In this document: piece by piece, positions 33,030 through 40,691 of the stretch
How positions within the stretch are numbered: position 1 is the first letter of the stretch
How the letters are laid out: the number at the start of each line of letters is the position of its first letter
IMG/VR virus record: IMGVR_UViG_3300044712_000136
Coordinates: 1-41,261 of that record
Length of the DNA stretch: 41,261 bases
Direction: 5' to 3' (one strand)
DNA from: a virus
The notes under the pieces: generated by a model
What the model was told of the DNA's origin: nothing
Databases searched by the model: none
The model's input: the letters and a program-made list of their open reading frames with translations, nothing else
Position numbers and translations under genes: made by a program

Positions 33030-33215
33030 TCAGTCGTTGGGGGTCCCATCGGAGATGTCGGTCGCCGCATCCATGGTGGCTGCGTCAGCAGGGGCGTCCA
33101 CGGTGGCCTCCACGGTGTCCGATGGGGAATCGGTCGTGGCGTCGGGGGTGGACTGGGTGTCGTCACTGCACCCGGCGAGAAGGCCCAGAAGGATCAGAGC
33201 AAGGAAACGAGTCAC
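33030..33215 (-). CDS. Small lipoprotein with Asp/Thr/Ala tail (61 aa)
   Basis: A GTG at 33215 preceded by AAAGGAC gives MTRFLALILLGLLAGCSDD, a short signal peptide with lipobox LLAGC (Cys16). Ser after the Cys suggests outer-membrane sorting in Gram-negative hosts. The remaining 45 residues are Asp, Thr, Ala and Ser-rich (ATVDAPADAATMDAATD). It could be an o-spanin-like lysis lipoprotein, a superinfection-exclusion lipoprotein, or an accessory gene from the host. The Asp-rich linker type is frequent in myxobacterial lipoproteins. Upstream lies a minus-strand -10-like GTTATAGAGT. Confidence 0.7.
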   Translation of the reverse strand: MTRFLALILLGLLAGCSDDTQSTPDATTDSPSDTVEATVDAPADAATMDAATDISDGTPND

Positions 33216-33249
33216 TGGAAGTCCTTTCGGTGGCGGTACTCTATAACAC

Positions 33250-33267
33250 TCCTCCAATATAGGAGGA
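33250..33267. promoter_or_regulatory. Inverted repeat in divergent intergenic region
   Basis: TCCTCC-AATATA-GGAGGA is a 6-bp inverted repeat with an A/T centre, midway between the lipoprotein gene (minus) and the gene at 33305 (plus). The minus-strand sequence next to it, GTGTTATAGAGT, resembles GTGTTAGAGT upstream of the other minus-strand gene at 577. It is a candidate operator/promoter for both directions. Confidence 0.4.
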
Positions 33268-33304
33268 ATACGGGGTAGGGTGAGGGAAGTACGAAGGAGA
33301 TCTC

Positions 33305-34498
33305 ATGTCGGACATTCAATTCACGACAGGCGTGTTCCGCGAGTTCAGGGCCACCGTCACGTTCCATCTGGGCAAGCTCCAGCAGGACGTGCGGAAGGAC
33401 ACCGTGGTGGAGTTCGATGGAACCACCCTGAAGATGGACGGTACCCCCCACGCGATGCCTGAACTTCGGTCTGCGATCAAGGCTGGCTGGCTGGCTCTCC
33501 AGGGGGCGAACGTCAGTGACTACGTCCCGCAAGCGGCAGGTGTGAGGGTCCGGTCCGCCCAGGACACCGGAAAGCCCAAGCAGGCTTCGACTTCGGTCCA
33601 GCAGGACGAGACCCTCGTGGGGGCGGTTCACAAGGAAGCTCCTGCTCCCAAGCCCGAGCCCCGCACTCAGGATGGGGTGCGGATCGAGTCCAAGAAGTTC
33701 AACCCGACCATGATCAAGGACACCGAGGGGGATGGCCGGTCGGTCGGTCCAGCCACGAGGCGGACGGTTACCGCTTCTGACGTGGGGGACGCCTCGGAGG
33801 GCCAGCTGGTGGCGAAAATCAAGACCCCGACGAAGCGGACCTTCAGCATGGATGGCGTGTCCATGAACGAGGGCGTGGAGGACGTGACGGGGGTGGTCGA
33901 GCACGTCAAGGTCGCCAGGGAAGTCATCCCGGAGGACGATGACGATGGTCTCCGGGAGGGCCAGTCCAGTGATGGCGGGCGCGTGGTCGTCAACGTGAAG
34001 ACCTCCCCCAGGCGCAAGGTGCTGGTGTCGGATGCCGGGTCCGCAGCCTCCGAGGTTCACAGGCTGGACAACCAGACCAGGGTGGCTGTTGCACCCAGGG
34101 GTGGACCCCCCACGGCGTTCGCCGCGAACAGCCCTGGTGAGATCATGGCTGCCCTGGACAACCCGGCCATGGTACTGGCGAACCAGCGTCGGGCCCAGCG
34201 GCTCTCCCAGATCGCCCAGGATGTGCTCGACGAGGACGAGGAGCAGGTCCAGCAGGCACCAGCGCCGAAGGCACCCCCCAAGCTCGAAGCCAAGCCCCCG
34301 AAGTCCGTCGAGGACTTCGCCGTCAACGGAGACGACCTGGAGCTCGCTCCCGGGTTCCGATGGAACAAGAAGCTTCACTGGAAGGTCCGGGTGAAGATGG
34401 CCCTCCAGTACCGGACCCAGCCCGAGAAGCTGGCCCTGATCATGGCCAACGAGGTAGAGTCGGTGGTCAAGTCGATCAACGCGACCCTGGGCACGTAG
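33305..34498 (+). CDS. Virion-associated unknown protein (397 aa)
   Basis: The N-terminal domain (SDIQFTTGVFREFRATVTFH, VVEFDGTTLKMDG, LRSAIKAGWL) is beta-rich and of a type I recall in uncultured phages. The middle is long, acidic/basic and disordered-looking, with repeated S-V-x-P-A-T-R-R and K-x-P-T-K-R-type segments. The C-terminus is helical (FRWNKKLHWKVRVKMALQYR, then IMANEVESVVKSINATLG). A very strong AAGGAGA ribosome-binding site indicates high expression. It is possibly a capsid- or tail-associated structural protein; the function is unknown. Confidence 0.65.
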   Translation: MSDIQFTTGVFREFRATVTFHLGKLQQDVRKDTVVEFDGTTLKMDGTPHAMPELRSAIKAGWLALQGANVSDYVPQAAGVRVRSAQDTGKPKQASTSVQQDETLVGAVHKEAPAPKPEPRTQDGVRIESKKFNPTMIKDTEGDGRSVGPATRRTVTASDVGDASEGQLVAKIKTPTKRTFSMDGVSMNEGVEDVTGVVEHVKVAREVIPEDDDDGLREGQSSDGGRVVVNVKTSPRRKVLVSDAGSAASEVHRLDNQTRVAVAPRGGPPTAFAANSPGEIMAALDNPAMVLANQRRAQRLSQIAQDVLDEDEEQVQQAPAPKAPPKLEAKPPKSVEDFAVNGDDLELAPGFRWNKKLHWKVRVKMALQYRTQPEKLALIMANEVESVVKSINATLGT

Positions 34499-34500
34499 CC

Positions 34501-34524
34501 CTCAGTCGGTTTCTAGCCTTTCAA
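34501..34524 (+). promoter_or_regulatory. Late-promoter-like element, copy 3
   Basis: CTCAGTCGGTTTCTAGCCTT (continuing TCAA) lies 12 nt upstream of the ATG at 34537 and fills most of the 38-bp gap. That gene has no Shine-Dalgarno sequence, so a very short leader is possible. It matches the elements at 20138, 24241 and 39479. Confidence 0.4.
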
Positions 34525-34536
34525 GCGCAGTTTTCG

Positions 34537-35259
34537 ATGCGCGCTCCTCGCCAAGCTTCCAGTCAGGTTTCCTGGTCTCTCCTCACGGAGGGGGTCACGC
34601 AGGCTCGTGTCGAGACTCATCGGGTACGCCTGATGATGGATCGGGCGATGGCCTTGGTGCAGAGCTCCCCCGCGAGGGAACACCTGTTCCAGGTCGCTGG
34701 GGACCTCATCCAGGGATTCCCAGAGAGGTTGGAAGACCTTGAACGTGCCCTGGACCGCACCAGCTATGCACTGGTGGTGATGGGTGAGGACTTCCTGCGA
34801 GGGCGCATTCCCATCGATGATCGTTACATCGTCGACGAGGCCACGAAGACTCATCCCTACGCCGAGCCTCGCCGGAAGGATGAGACGATGGCGCAGCGGG
34901 TGGCCCGTCGCTACGCCCAGTCCAGGGGTGTGGCACCTAGCGCCGAGGGTTACTTCTTCGACAACCCCAAGAAGCGCGAGACACGAGAGTTCGCGTGGAC
35001 CAAGGCACTGTCGAATGATCCCCCCGTCGCTGTCCAGGCGGTCAAGGACATGGATAATGCCGCGGAGACCGTCTCCAAGGCCAGGTCCGAAGCGAAGGCG
35101 GCTCCTCCTACCCCCTCGGACATCAAGAAGGAGCCTGGTGGCAAGCAGTTCAGTACCCTGAACCGCTACCTGGTCAACACGGAGCAGCCTGGTGTCCACG
35201 GTGTCCCCGAGCATCGTGACGAGATCCCGAAGCACGAGAAGCCCAAGGGGAACCTCTGA
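34537..35259 (+). CDS. Conserved helical phage protein (240 aa)
   Basis: The N-terminal half is helical: SWSLLTEGVTQARVETHRVR, HLFQVAGDLIQGFPERL, LEDLERALDRTSYALVVMG. This strongly resembles a family I recall in uncultured phages near head genes; it is unverified. In the middle lies AQRVARRYAQSRGVAPSAEG, another form of the recurring RVA motif, just before a charged tail. The ATG at 34537 is chosen because the frame further upstream overlaps the previous gene. Its stop overlaps the next start (TGATG). The function is unknown. Confidence 0.65.
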   Translation: MRAPRQASSQVSWSLLTEGVTQARVETHRVRLMMDRAMALVQSSPAREHLFQVAGDLIQGFPERLEDLERALDRTSYALVVMGEDFLRGRIPIDDRYIVDEATKTHPYAEPRRKDETMAQRVARRYAQSRGVAPSAEGYFFDNPKKRETREFAWTKALSNDPPVAVQAVKDMDNAAETVSKARSEAKAAPPTPSDIKKEPGGKQFSTLNRYLVNTEQPGVHGVPEHRDEIPKHEKPKGNL

Positions 35260-35828
35260 TGGCCATCACGAACCTCAGACCCTACATCATCACCCGGGAT
35301 TGCTCTGTGTTCCACAAGGGCGACTCAATGCCCATGCGGATCAATGCAGCAATGGCAGCAGCCGGTTGGACTGGCGGCACCTTCGTGAAGTGGGTGGACG
35401 ATGGGTCTGGGGATCCTTGCGTGACTCTGGCGGATGGTCGTTACTGCGGGTTCTCCCCTTGGGGGTCGAACGAGCCAGCAGACCAGTACACGTCAATGAC
35501 TCAGACGTTCCCGAAGAACCTCTTCATCACCCTGTTCTTCGGGGGGAACTACTTCGCCACGACCTCCTACGAGCGATACACGTACATCTCTCGGCACGGT
35601 GGTGGGCCCCTGGTTCCATTGGTGTATGCCCCCCAGCAGTTCCTGTACGTGTCGGAGAACGGCCTTGTCACCAACCAAGACGAGAGTGATCCGTTGGTGA
35701 ATCCAGGCGGATTGTTCCCAGACGGGACGCCCATCCTTGTGAGGTTCCTGTACTTTGGGCTGTGTTCCCTGCCCCCCAGTGCAGCCACTGAGAACAGGGT
35801 CTTCGTTCAGAGTAACGTGGGGCTCTGA
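35259..35828 (+). CDS. Probable virion structural protein (189 aa)
   Basis: The protein is beta-rich and aromatic (PYIITRDCSVFHKGDSMPMR, TYISRHGGGPLVPLVYAPQQ), with no recognised domain and a composition of tail or head fibres. It is translationally coupled by overlap with the preceding gene and followed 3 nt later by the mosaic protein. A structural role is inferred from composition and position. Confidence 0.6.
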   Translation: MAITNLRPYIITRDCSVFHKGDSMPMRINAAMAAAGWTGGTFVKWVDDGSGDPCVTLADGRYCGFSPWGSNEPADQYTSMTQTFPKNLFITLFFGGNYFATTSYERYTYISRHGGGPLVPLVYAPQQFLYVSENGLVTNQDESDPLVNPGGLFPDGTPILVRFLYFGLCSLPPSAATENRVFVQSNVGL

Positions 35829-35831
35829 CCT

Positions 35832-38246
35832 ATGATCCCCAGGCGCGCTGATTTGTCTCCTCCGCTGGGCACGATGGGTGGCCCATGCAAGGTGGTGGAG
35901 CGCATTCAGCAGCGGGTGCAGAACGTACTGGATCAGGAAGACCTCATCGAAGACGTTGAGCACAATCGGGAACTGACCAACGCCCAGTCCGCGATCATCT
36001 ACAAGCCTGAGCGGGAACGGGGACCCCACCCGTTCAGCACCCTCAACCTGACTCCCCACGCCCAGTACCGGATGGACCTCCGGGGCATCACGGTGAAGGA
36101 CGTGCAGGAGTCGATGGGCAGGTTCCGTCAGTGGTTCGTGGACCCCAGGAACCGGAAGGAGCTTCAGGAGCTCAACGAGGATCTCCACTCCGGGCGGAAC
36201 GTGGCCAAGCGGTTCATGGACAAGGACCGCACGACGGTGATCGGTCTAGGCCAAGACCCAGTGGCCATCGTCACGACCTTCCCTCCTGGGCCGGATCCGA
36301 AGTACCCCACCGACGGTTGCAGGATGGGGGGCTACAGGGCGCCTGCGGGGGAGCTGTCAGGGTACCGCACGTACCCCAGCGAGAAGCCTACCAAGGGCAT
36401 CGACGACGCCCTGGGGGACACGACAGAGCACCTTCCTGGGGAGTCTCCGAAGTCAGATCGTGAGCGGGCGAAGCCCCAGCGGACGGACACGAAGGAGAAC
36501 CTCGAACGGCACACGCCCGGGAACACGGTCTACAACGTGCCCTCTGGGTCCAGCAAGGACGAGGGCCAGAAGATCCATGTCCGCTCCCCAGGGACTCCAG
36601 GCGAGGAGTATGGGCACCCCTACAAGGAGAACGTCTACCCCAGGCGCACCGAAGCTGGTGGCGTCGAGGCTGGCAACCTGTACCCATCGTACAGCGAGAA
36701 GCAGACGAAGCAACGTGGGGAGGCCAAGCTCTACTACCGGAAGTACTACCGCTCGCATCGTGGGAAGATCCGGGGGAGGGCGAAGAACGACTACCTCCAC
36801 AAGAAGCACAACCCCGCCTTCAAGTTGGAGAAGAAGCGCCGCAACAGCCAGCAGTACGGCTGGCGGTTCAATCGTCTGCCCGCTGGTGGCTACAGGAACA
36901 ACGCTGACCGAGCCAAGGACTACCGCGAGACCCACAAGGGTGCTGCGGGCCCGATCCTCTTCTTCCATCCCAACTACGGGGCCGGGCACGTTCTCGACAT
37001 CGTGGACGGTGAGGTCTGGATTCGTCAGACGGACCCGATGGGCGGGGAACCTCTGGGCGAGGGCACCGTGCCGCTGTTCACCTTCCTGCGTGGTGCGGAG
37101 TTCGACACCGAGGGGGCCATTGATGCCTTCTTCGATCTGGCGGACGCTGATGCTGACAGTGAAGACGTAGAGCCCAGTGGGGACGCCGAGGGAGCCCGCC
37201 TTGCAGAGTTCTACCGGGAGACCTACAAGCCTGGGGACAACCTTGACCCTGGTGATGGTGCCCAGGATCTGGGAGAGCCATCTCCGGTCAGTCCAAGCCT
37301 GAAGAAGTACGACACGGACCGGGACTACCGGACACCCTCCGAGGTGATGAACAACATCGGCCCCACGGACAACAACCCTGGCAGTGCGAAGGTGATTCCA
37401 GAGGGGCACGACTTCGTCAACAAGATGGCAGGGCGCTCGGAACTTGTCCGTCAGATCCAAGCCCTTCGTCCAGCCCTCGTGCGTGCTGCCCAGGAGGAGT
37501 ACGACGGATGGGATCAAGATGAGGAGGGTGTGGATGAGGTGTGCGGGACGGGCGGTATCTGTGACCGCATCGCGGACGCCTTCTCCACTGTGCTGGATCG
37601 CTTGCCGGGTGTGGAGGTGATCGATGGTGGCCAGGACGGGGATGACCACGCCTACGTCATCGTCCTCACCGAGACCGAGGCCGTTGCGGTGGACATCCCC
37701 CCGAGGGTCTATGAAACTGGGGGCGGGTACAGCTGGCGCAAGCGCCCAGGGGTCAGGTTCGATCCATCCGATGTGGAGATCGACCCGCTGAACCGTCAAG
37801 ACTTCGAGGACGTCGACCGCTACGCCAGTTCCATGAGGGTGGCTGCGAAGTTGGCCGAGATCGTCCAAGGGCTCGATCCCGGGATTCGGTCCAGGGCACG
37901 GGGCATCACCCCGAAGCTGAAGAGGGCCGACCCGAAGAACGTCATGTACCAGTTCGCCGTTCCAGGGAGCAAAGGCGAGTCGTACACGGTGAGGGTCAAG
38001 GGAGTCCCATCGAAGAACATCCGCACCATCGGGAAGATGGATCTCAAGCTGTCATGTTCGTGTAACTTCTGGCAGTTCCAGGGGCCAGAGCACTGGGCAC
38101 GGTCGGATGACTACCTGTACGGGAAGCCTCGTGGGACGGCTGCAAGGCCCGACGTGAAGGACCCCAAGGGTCGCAATCGGGTGTGCAAGCACGTCTTGGC
38201 GGTACTGGACCACATCGCCAAGTGGCCAGCCGCTGGGAAGCGGTAG
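35832..38246 (+). CDS. Mosaic protein: DUF4258-like, Cys/His peptidase-like, SWIM
   Basis: The 804-aa protein contains, in order: a DUF4258-like segment (about 70-150; LTPHAQYRMDLRGITVKDVQ) of the RelE/BrnT toxin-like fold; a basic region (290-345) rich in Lys, Arg and Tyr; a domain at 565-660 with GTGGICDRIADAF (C577), DDHAYVIV (H606) and AVDIPP (D621), the Cys-His-Asp order of papain/transglutaminase-like folds; RVAAKL at 669-674; and a C-terminal SWIM zinc motif C742-S-C744...C785-K-H787. No single family covers the whole. The enzymatic role is unproven: the substrate could be host protein or peptidoglycan. The large size and virion-gene setting suggest an injected or ejected protein. Confidence 0.65.
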   Translation: MIPRRADLSPPLGTMGGPCKVVERIQQRVQNVLDQEDLIEDVEHNRELTNAQSAIIYKPERERGPHPFSTLNLTPHAQYRMDLRGITVKDVQESMGRFRQWFVDPRNRKELQELNEDLHSGRNVAKRFMDKDRTTVIGLGQDPVAIVTTFPPGPDPKYPTDGCRMGGYRAPAGELSGYRTYPSEKPTKGIDDALGDTTEHLPGESPKSDRERAKPQRTDTKENLERHTPGNTVYNVPSGSSKDEGQKIHVRSPGTPGEEYGHPYKENVYPRRTEAGGVEAGNLYPSYSEKQTKQRGEAKLYYRKYYRSHRGKIRGRAKNDYLHKKHNPAFKLEKKRRNSQQYGWRFNRLPAGGYRNNADRAKDYRETHKGAAGPILFFHPNYGAGHVLDIVDGEVWIRQTDPMGGEPLGEGTVPLFTFLRGAEFDTEGAIDAFFDLADADADSEDVEPSGDAEGARLAEFYRETYKPGDNLDPGDGAQDLGEPSPVSPSLKKYDTDRDYRTPSEVMNNIGPTDNNPGSAKVIPEGHDFVNKMAGRSELVRQIQALRPALVRAAQEEYDGWDQDEEGVDEVCGTGGICDRIADAFSTVLDRLPGVEVIDGGQDGDDHAYVIVLTETEAVAVDIPPRVYETGGGYSWRKRPGVRFDPSDVEIDPLNRQDFEDVDRYASSMRVAAKLAEIVQGLDPGIRSRARGITPKLKRADPKNVMYQFAVPGSKGESYTVRVKGVPSKNIRTIGKMDLKLSCSCNFWQFQGPEHWARSDDYLYGKPRGTAARPDVKDPKGRNRVCKHVLAVLDHIAKWPAAGKR

Positions 38247-38255
38247 GGTCCAGTC

Positions 38256-38636
38256 ATGCCGACCTACGAATACACCTGCGAGAAGTGCGGTGAGCCGTTC
38301 GAGCGGTTCATGTCGATGTCCCACTCCGATGACCCCCAGACCTGTGAGGCATGCGGGGGCCCAGGCAAGAAGACCATCTCGATGCCAAGCTTCATCCTCA
38401 AGGGGGATGACTGGACGAGCAAGAATCTCCGTGTGGCTGGGCAGATGGCCGAGAAGAACAAGCGCCTGGACCAGAAGCAGAACGAGCGGAAGCGGGAAGC
38501 CCCCGGGATGAGGCTTGCTCCCAACGTCGATGGTGAACGGGTGGGGTCCTGGTCAGAGGCCCAGAAGCTCGCGGCCTCGAAGGGCAAGGATACCGAGAGC
38601 TACGTCCCGAAGATTCGGGAGGAGATTGCAAAATGA
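38256..38636 (+). CDS. FmdB-type zinc ribbon protein
   Basis: MPTYEYTCEKCGEPFERFM followed by CEACGG is the FmdB/CxxC_CxxC regulatory-protein zinc ribbon, here the first 45 residues of a 126-aa protein. The C-terminal part is basic and helical. FmdB ribbons are thought to be regulatory or nucleic-acid binding; their precise role is unclear. It starts 9 nt after the mosaic gene and overlaps the next start (ATGA). Confidence 0.85.
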   Translation: MPTYEYTCEKCGEPFERFMSMSHSDDPQTCEACGGPGKKTISMPSFILKGDDWTSKNLRVAGQMAEKNKRLDQKQNERKREAPGMRLAPNVDGERVGSWSEAQKLAASKGKDTESYVPKIREEIAK

Positions 38637-39400
38637 CCCGCCAGCGAGAGATCCCTTCGATCCTGTACCGCCACCCGAACCTGGTCAACATGACCTTCCC
38701 GATCCTGCCTGGGGTCCAGAAGATCAAGGTCATCGGGGCCTCCCGTCTGAACGACGCCTACGGCAACGTCGGTGGGACTGCTGGCAACGGGGCCATCGAC
38801 ATGTTCGAGGTGGTGTCAGGGGAGACCTACAAGTCCCCCTCAGTGATGGCGAGGAAGCTCACCCTGGAGGACAGCAATCGCAACGTCACCAGGATGATCT
38901 TCGACCCTGATGACTTCGCCACACCGGCGAAGCCATACTCCGGGATGGGGGCTGGGACGTACCTGCCCACGGATGACCAGATGCTGTTCATCCGAATCCA
39001 GACGTGGAATCTGGCTGGGGGTGGGTCGTGGAACGCTCCTGGGCCGATCATCGCGATCCCTCCGTACGACTTCTTCTCCACGAAGGAGCCGGTGTTCACG
39101 GTGTCAGGTATCGCTCCGAACCTGAACATCGGGGCTTTCCCTGCGGCCATCCCCGACTTCATGTTCCCGACGGTGCTGAACTTCCTCATCCCGGCCTACA
39201 GCACCACGGTCTCCATCGACAACCTCGCGGCTGTGGGAGGAGTCCAACTGTTCGTGGCCTTCCACCCCGGGATGCCACCCACTGTCATCAAGGGGGACGC
39301 CAACATGTACATGACCGGGGGAGTGCCTGAGTTCTTCATCGCTGCCCCCAATGGCAACCCCTGGTTCACCATCAGGGTGGCCGTGGTGAACAGCGCTTGA
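38633..39400 (+). CDS. Probable virion structural protein (255 aa)
   Basis: The protein is beta-rich, with many Pro, Gly and aromatic residues (IPSILYRHPNLVNMTFPILP, PYDFFSTKEPVFTVSGIAPN). There is no membrane segment or catalytic motif. Fairly even hydrophobic strands, no Cys and a start coupled to the FmdB-type gene suggest a capsid, tail or baseplate-associated protein. Family not recognised. Confidence 0.65.
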   Translation: MTRQREIPSILYRHPNLVNMTFPILPGVQKIKVIGASRLNDAYGNVGGTAGNGAIDMFEVVSGETYKSPSVMARKLTLEDSNRNVTRMIFDPDDFATPAKPYSGMGAGTYLPTDDQMLFIRIQTWNLAGGGSWNAPGPIIAIPPYDFFSTKEPVFTVSGIAPNLNIGAFPAAIPDFMFPTVLNFLIPAYSTTVSIDNLAAVGGVQLFVAFHPGMPPTVIKGDANMYMTGGVPEFFIAAPNGNPWFTIRVAVVNSA

Positions 39401-39478
39401 TCTCCCTATTGCTTCTATCGCCTCTGATTGGCACCCCTGACACATTGCCGAGGGGTATGTCTTCTCGGAGACATTGGC

Positions 39479-39502
39479 CTCAGTCGTTTTCCGTCCTATT
39501 CC
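39479..39502 (+). promoter_or_regulatory. Late-promoter-like element, copy 4
   Basis: CTCAGTCGTTTTCCGTCCTA (continuing TTCC) lies in the 183-bp gap before the gene at 39584 and aligns with the elements at 20138, 24241 and 34501. Nearby is a perfect GC hairpin (39544-39559), so the leader of the next transcript may be structured. Confidence 0.4.
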
Positions 39503-39543
39503 GAGCACGTTAGAGAGGACGGAGTAACCAATCTCGCGTATCG

Positions 39544-39559
39544 CCGCCGGGCTCGGCGG
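39544..39559 (+). promoter_or_regulatory. GC hairpin in 5' leader
   Basis: CCGCCG-GGCT-CGGCGG is a perfect 6-bp stem with a 4-nt loop. It lies 12 nt before the AGGAGA ribosome-binding site of the gene at 39584. It may stabilise the leader mRNA of this apparently highly expressed gene. Confidence 0.35.
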
Positions 39560-39583
39560 AAACGGAACCACAGGAGACCCCCC

Positions 39584-40276
39584 ATGCCGTTCATCTGCCT
39601 CAAGCGCACGGACATCCCGAACTCGATCCTCCAGATCACGGACCTGTGGCCGAACAAGTCGCAGTACAACGCCGTGATCGACCCCCCGGCGGTCGGTCCC
39701 CGCTACATCGACGCCCCGGTGACCAGCACCATCAGCCTGGCCACCCCCTCGGGTGTCCTCAAGACCTTCGCCTCGGCGCAGTCGGGCCTCGCAGCCTACC
39801 TGCTCGCCAACGTCCAGCAGGGTGGCGCTGGTGGCCCGGCCCTGACCCCGGCGAACGGCAACCTGGCTGCGGCGGCGCTCATCACCCGGATGCGTGCTGG
39901 GTCGACCCTCGCCCTGGCGGACATCAACGCGGTCCTGGCCGCAGTGGTGGCAGGCACGGAGCTCACCACGGCAGGTGGGTCGCTCTCGACCGGCACCGTG
40001 ATGGACATCCTTCGCGTCCTCTCGGGCGTGACCTACACGGTCCCCGCTGGGCACCAGATCCAGGCGGCGGGCCCGATCTTCCTTCCCCCGGTGTCCCCAG
40101 TGGCGTTCAACGCTGCGAACTTCGCCGCGATCCCGGACATCCTGCCGACCGACAGCGCCTTCTACCTGTCCCTGACCCAGGGCAAGCTCGCTGGCTTCAA
40201 GTCCGCGAGCTTCGTCTACCTCGGGGTGACGGGCGCGGGGATCACCGTGTACGACAACACGGGCGGCGTGTACTGA
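39584..40276 (+). CDS. Probable abundant virion protein (230 aa)
   Basis: MPFICLKRTDIPNSILQITD is followed by LWPNKSQYN, a segment of YLLANVQQGG and LTPANGNLAAAALITRM type helices, and beta strands. It resembles a family of small phage proteins starting MPFICxxRTDIP that I recall from uncultured phages. It has a strong ribosome-binding site (ACAGGAGA) and very GC-biased codons, pointing to high expression. A decoration, head-fibre or tail-tube role is possible; none is proven. Confidence 0.7.
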   Translation: MPFICLKRTDIPNSILQITDLWPNKSQYNAVIDPPAVGPRYIDAPVTSTISLATPSGVLKTFASAQSGLAAYLLANVQQGGAGGPALTPANGNLAAAALITRMRAGSTLALADINAVLAAVVAGTELTTAGGSLSTGTVMDILRVLSGVTYTVPAGHQIQAAGPIFLPPVSPVAFNAANFAAIPDILPTDSAFYLSLTQGKLAGFKSASFVYLGVTGAGITVYDNTGGVY

Positions 40277-40297
40277 TCCTGCCTTCGGCTCACGGTA

Positions 40298-40317
40298 GGG
40301 AGGCTTTGAAGCCTCCC
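40298..40317 (+). terminator. Hairpin terminator abutting the next start
   Basis: GGGAGGCTTTGAAGCCTCCC forms a perfect 8-bp stem with a TTGA loop. It begins 21 nt after the stop at 40276 and ends 5 nt before the ATG at 40323. There is no T run and the next gene has no other ribosome-binding site, so the hairpin could also control translation of that gene. Confidence 0.6.
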
Positions 40318-40322
40318 TCGTG

Positions 40323-40679
40323 ATGGCAACTGACGCCTACATCGGCCAGTCCTTCGTCCTGACTGCGGTGTTCCTTGATCCCGTCACGGGAGCTCCCGTA
40401 ATCGTCACGGGCGTCAACGTCACCCTGTTCTACTACAACCCCGTGACCAGCGTGCGGACGTTCCTGTTGAACGCCGTGCCGATGGCAGCGGTGACTCCGC
40501 CTGACCCAAGCAGGTACACGTACCGCTACACGCTGGACCCGTCCCTGGCGGATGGTACTCCTCTGTACGTCGAGTACCGTGGAACGGATGTTGGGCTCAA
40601 TGTCCTCGTCCAGACTGAGACCCTCAACGCCAAGAGCTACCCGTCAGACCTTGGCCTGCGGGTGCGCTTCGTAGCCTGA
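40323..40679 (+). CDS. Small virion-type beta protein (118 aa)
   Basis: The 118-aa protein is all-beta by appearance (FVLTAVFLDPVTGAPVIVTG, VNVTLFYYNPVTSVRTFLLN), like an immunoglobulin-type domain of decoration or tail proteins. A GTG immediately before the ATG is an alternative start. It lies 5 nt after the hairpin and 12 nt before the last gene. Structural role inferred. Confidence 0.6.
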   Translation: MATDAYIGQSFVLTAVFLDPVTGAPVIVTGVNVTLFYYNPVTSVRTFLLNAVPMAAVTPPDPSRYTYRYTLDPSLADGTPLYVEYRGTDVGLNVLVQTETLNAKSYPSDLGLRVRFVA

Positions 40680-40691
40680 CAGGAGGCCCCC

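Noticed and set aside
34360-34536. N-terminal extension of the gene at 34537
   Set aside because: It would overlap the end of the 33305 gene out of frame, and its translation is low-complexity. The later ATG follows the promoter-like element.
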